A program made the position numbers and the translations under genes. The notes beneath the pieces are model-generated. The model was not told where the DNA came from. It did not search any database and worked only from the letters and a program-made list of their open reading frames with translations. 6,031 bases of DNA, from positions 1 to 6,031 of the forward strand of contig MTKS01000111.1 of assembly GCA_004028495.1 (NCBI GenBank), written 5' to 3'. This stretch comes from Candidatus Electrothrix marina (GTDB taxonomy: Bacteria; Desulfobacterota; Desulfobulbia; Desulfobulbales; Desulfobulbaceae). Below, one piece after another: positions 5,861 to 6,031 of this stretch. The first letter of the stretch is position 1. Each line of letters opens with the position of its first letter.

Positions 5861-6031
5861 ATGAAAAGGCGCATAAAATCAAACCGTTGTTTTTTTCAGA
5901 ACACCCTGAACCCGGTTCGTACGGTACCGCTGCTGGCAACCCTGCTGAGCCTGCTCTTTGCCGGGACAGCCCTGTCCGGCCCTTTGCAGCTTCAGGCCTC
6001 CTTTGACAATGATACCGTTTATACACAACAA
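5861..6031 (+). CDS. Exported protein of unknown function, 5' part only
   Basis: Only the first 57 codons lie in the window and the frame is open to the edge. The N-terminus is a signal peptide: a basic stretch (residues 2-9, KRRIKSNR), a long n-region to about residue 21, a hydrophobic core near 22-35 (VPLLATLLSLLFAG) and a likely signal peptidase I site after residue 39 (ALS before GP). There is no lipobox cysteine and no canonical twin-arginine motif, so Sec export is expected. The mature start, LQLQASFDNDTVYT, faintly recalls the beta-rich segment that precedes von Willebrand A domains in some secreted proteins, but that is a guess. The start is firmly set by AAGGAGG six bases upstream. 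The 167-base gap after nadK suggests its own regulation. Confidence 0.8.
   Translation, partial: MKRRIKSNRCFFQNTLNPVRTVPLLATLLSLLFAGTALSGPLQLQASFDNDTVYTQQ

Noticed and set aside
1..6031. Mobile element, CRISPR array, toxin-antitoxin or defence system
   Set aside because: There are no transposase or integrase motifs, no spaced repeat array and no paired small genes. The window holds core metabolic and replication genes.

Overview
This is a stretch of an ordinary bacterial chromosome with about 50% G+C, dense housekeeping genes and short gaps. Protein style suggests a Gram-negative, possibly Desulfobulbales-like (deltaproteobacterial) organism. That placement is an impression from the sequences and was not tested.

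Layout from left to right. Positions 1-91 hold two + strand hairpins with T-tracts. They look like tandem intrinsic terminators of an unseen gene that converges on priA. Positions 120-3538 on the minus strand form a two-gene unit: galU (UTP-glucose-1-phosphate uridylyltransferase), then priA (primosomal helicase) 26 bases downstream. A 451-base divergent intergenic region (3539-3989) carries a good sigma-70-type promoter for galU, a candidate extended -10 promoter for proC, several hairpins and a perfect 12-base tandem repeat just before the proC ribosome binding site. On the plus strand, proC (pyrroline-5-carboxylate reductase) is followed 37 bases later by nadK (NAD kinase). nadK is split by a one-base frameshift in a run of five T's at 5076-5080. 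A 167-base gap with several potential stems comes next. The window ends inside a new gene with a strong ribosome binding site and a signal peptide.

How the genes relate: NadK makes the NADP pool from which NADPH is drawn, and ProC uses NAD(P)H for proline synthesis, so their adjacency makes metabolic sense. GalU supplies UDP-glucose for envelope polysaccharides. PriA restarts stalled replication forks and has no obvious functional link to GalU.

I found no mobile element, CRISPR array, tRNA or rRNA, and no clear undescribed system. The points most worth checking are the nadK frameshift, the possible structured RNA before the last gene, and the repeats in the proC leader.
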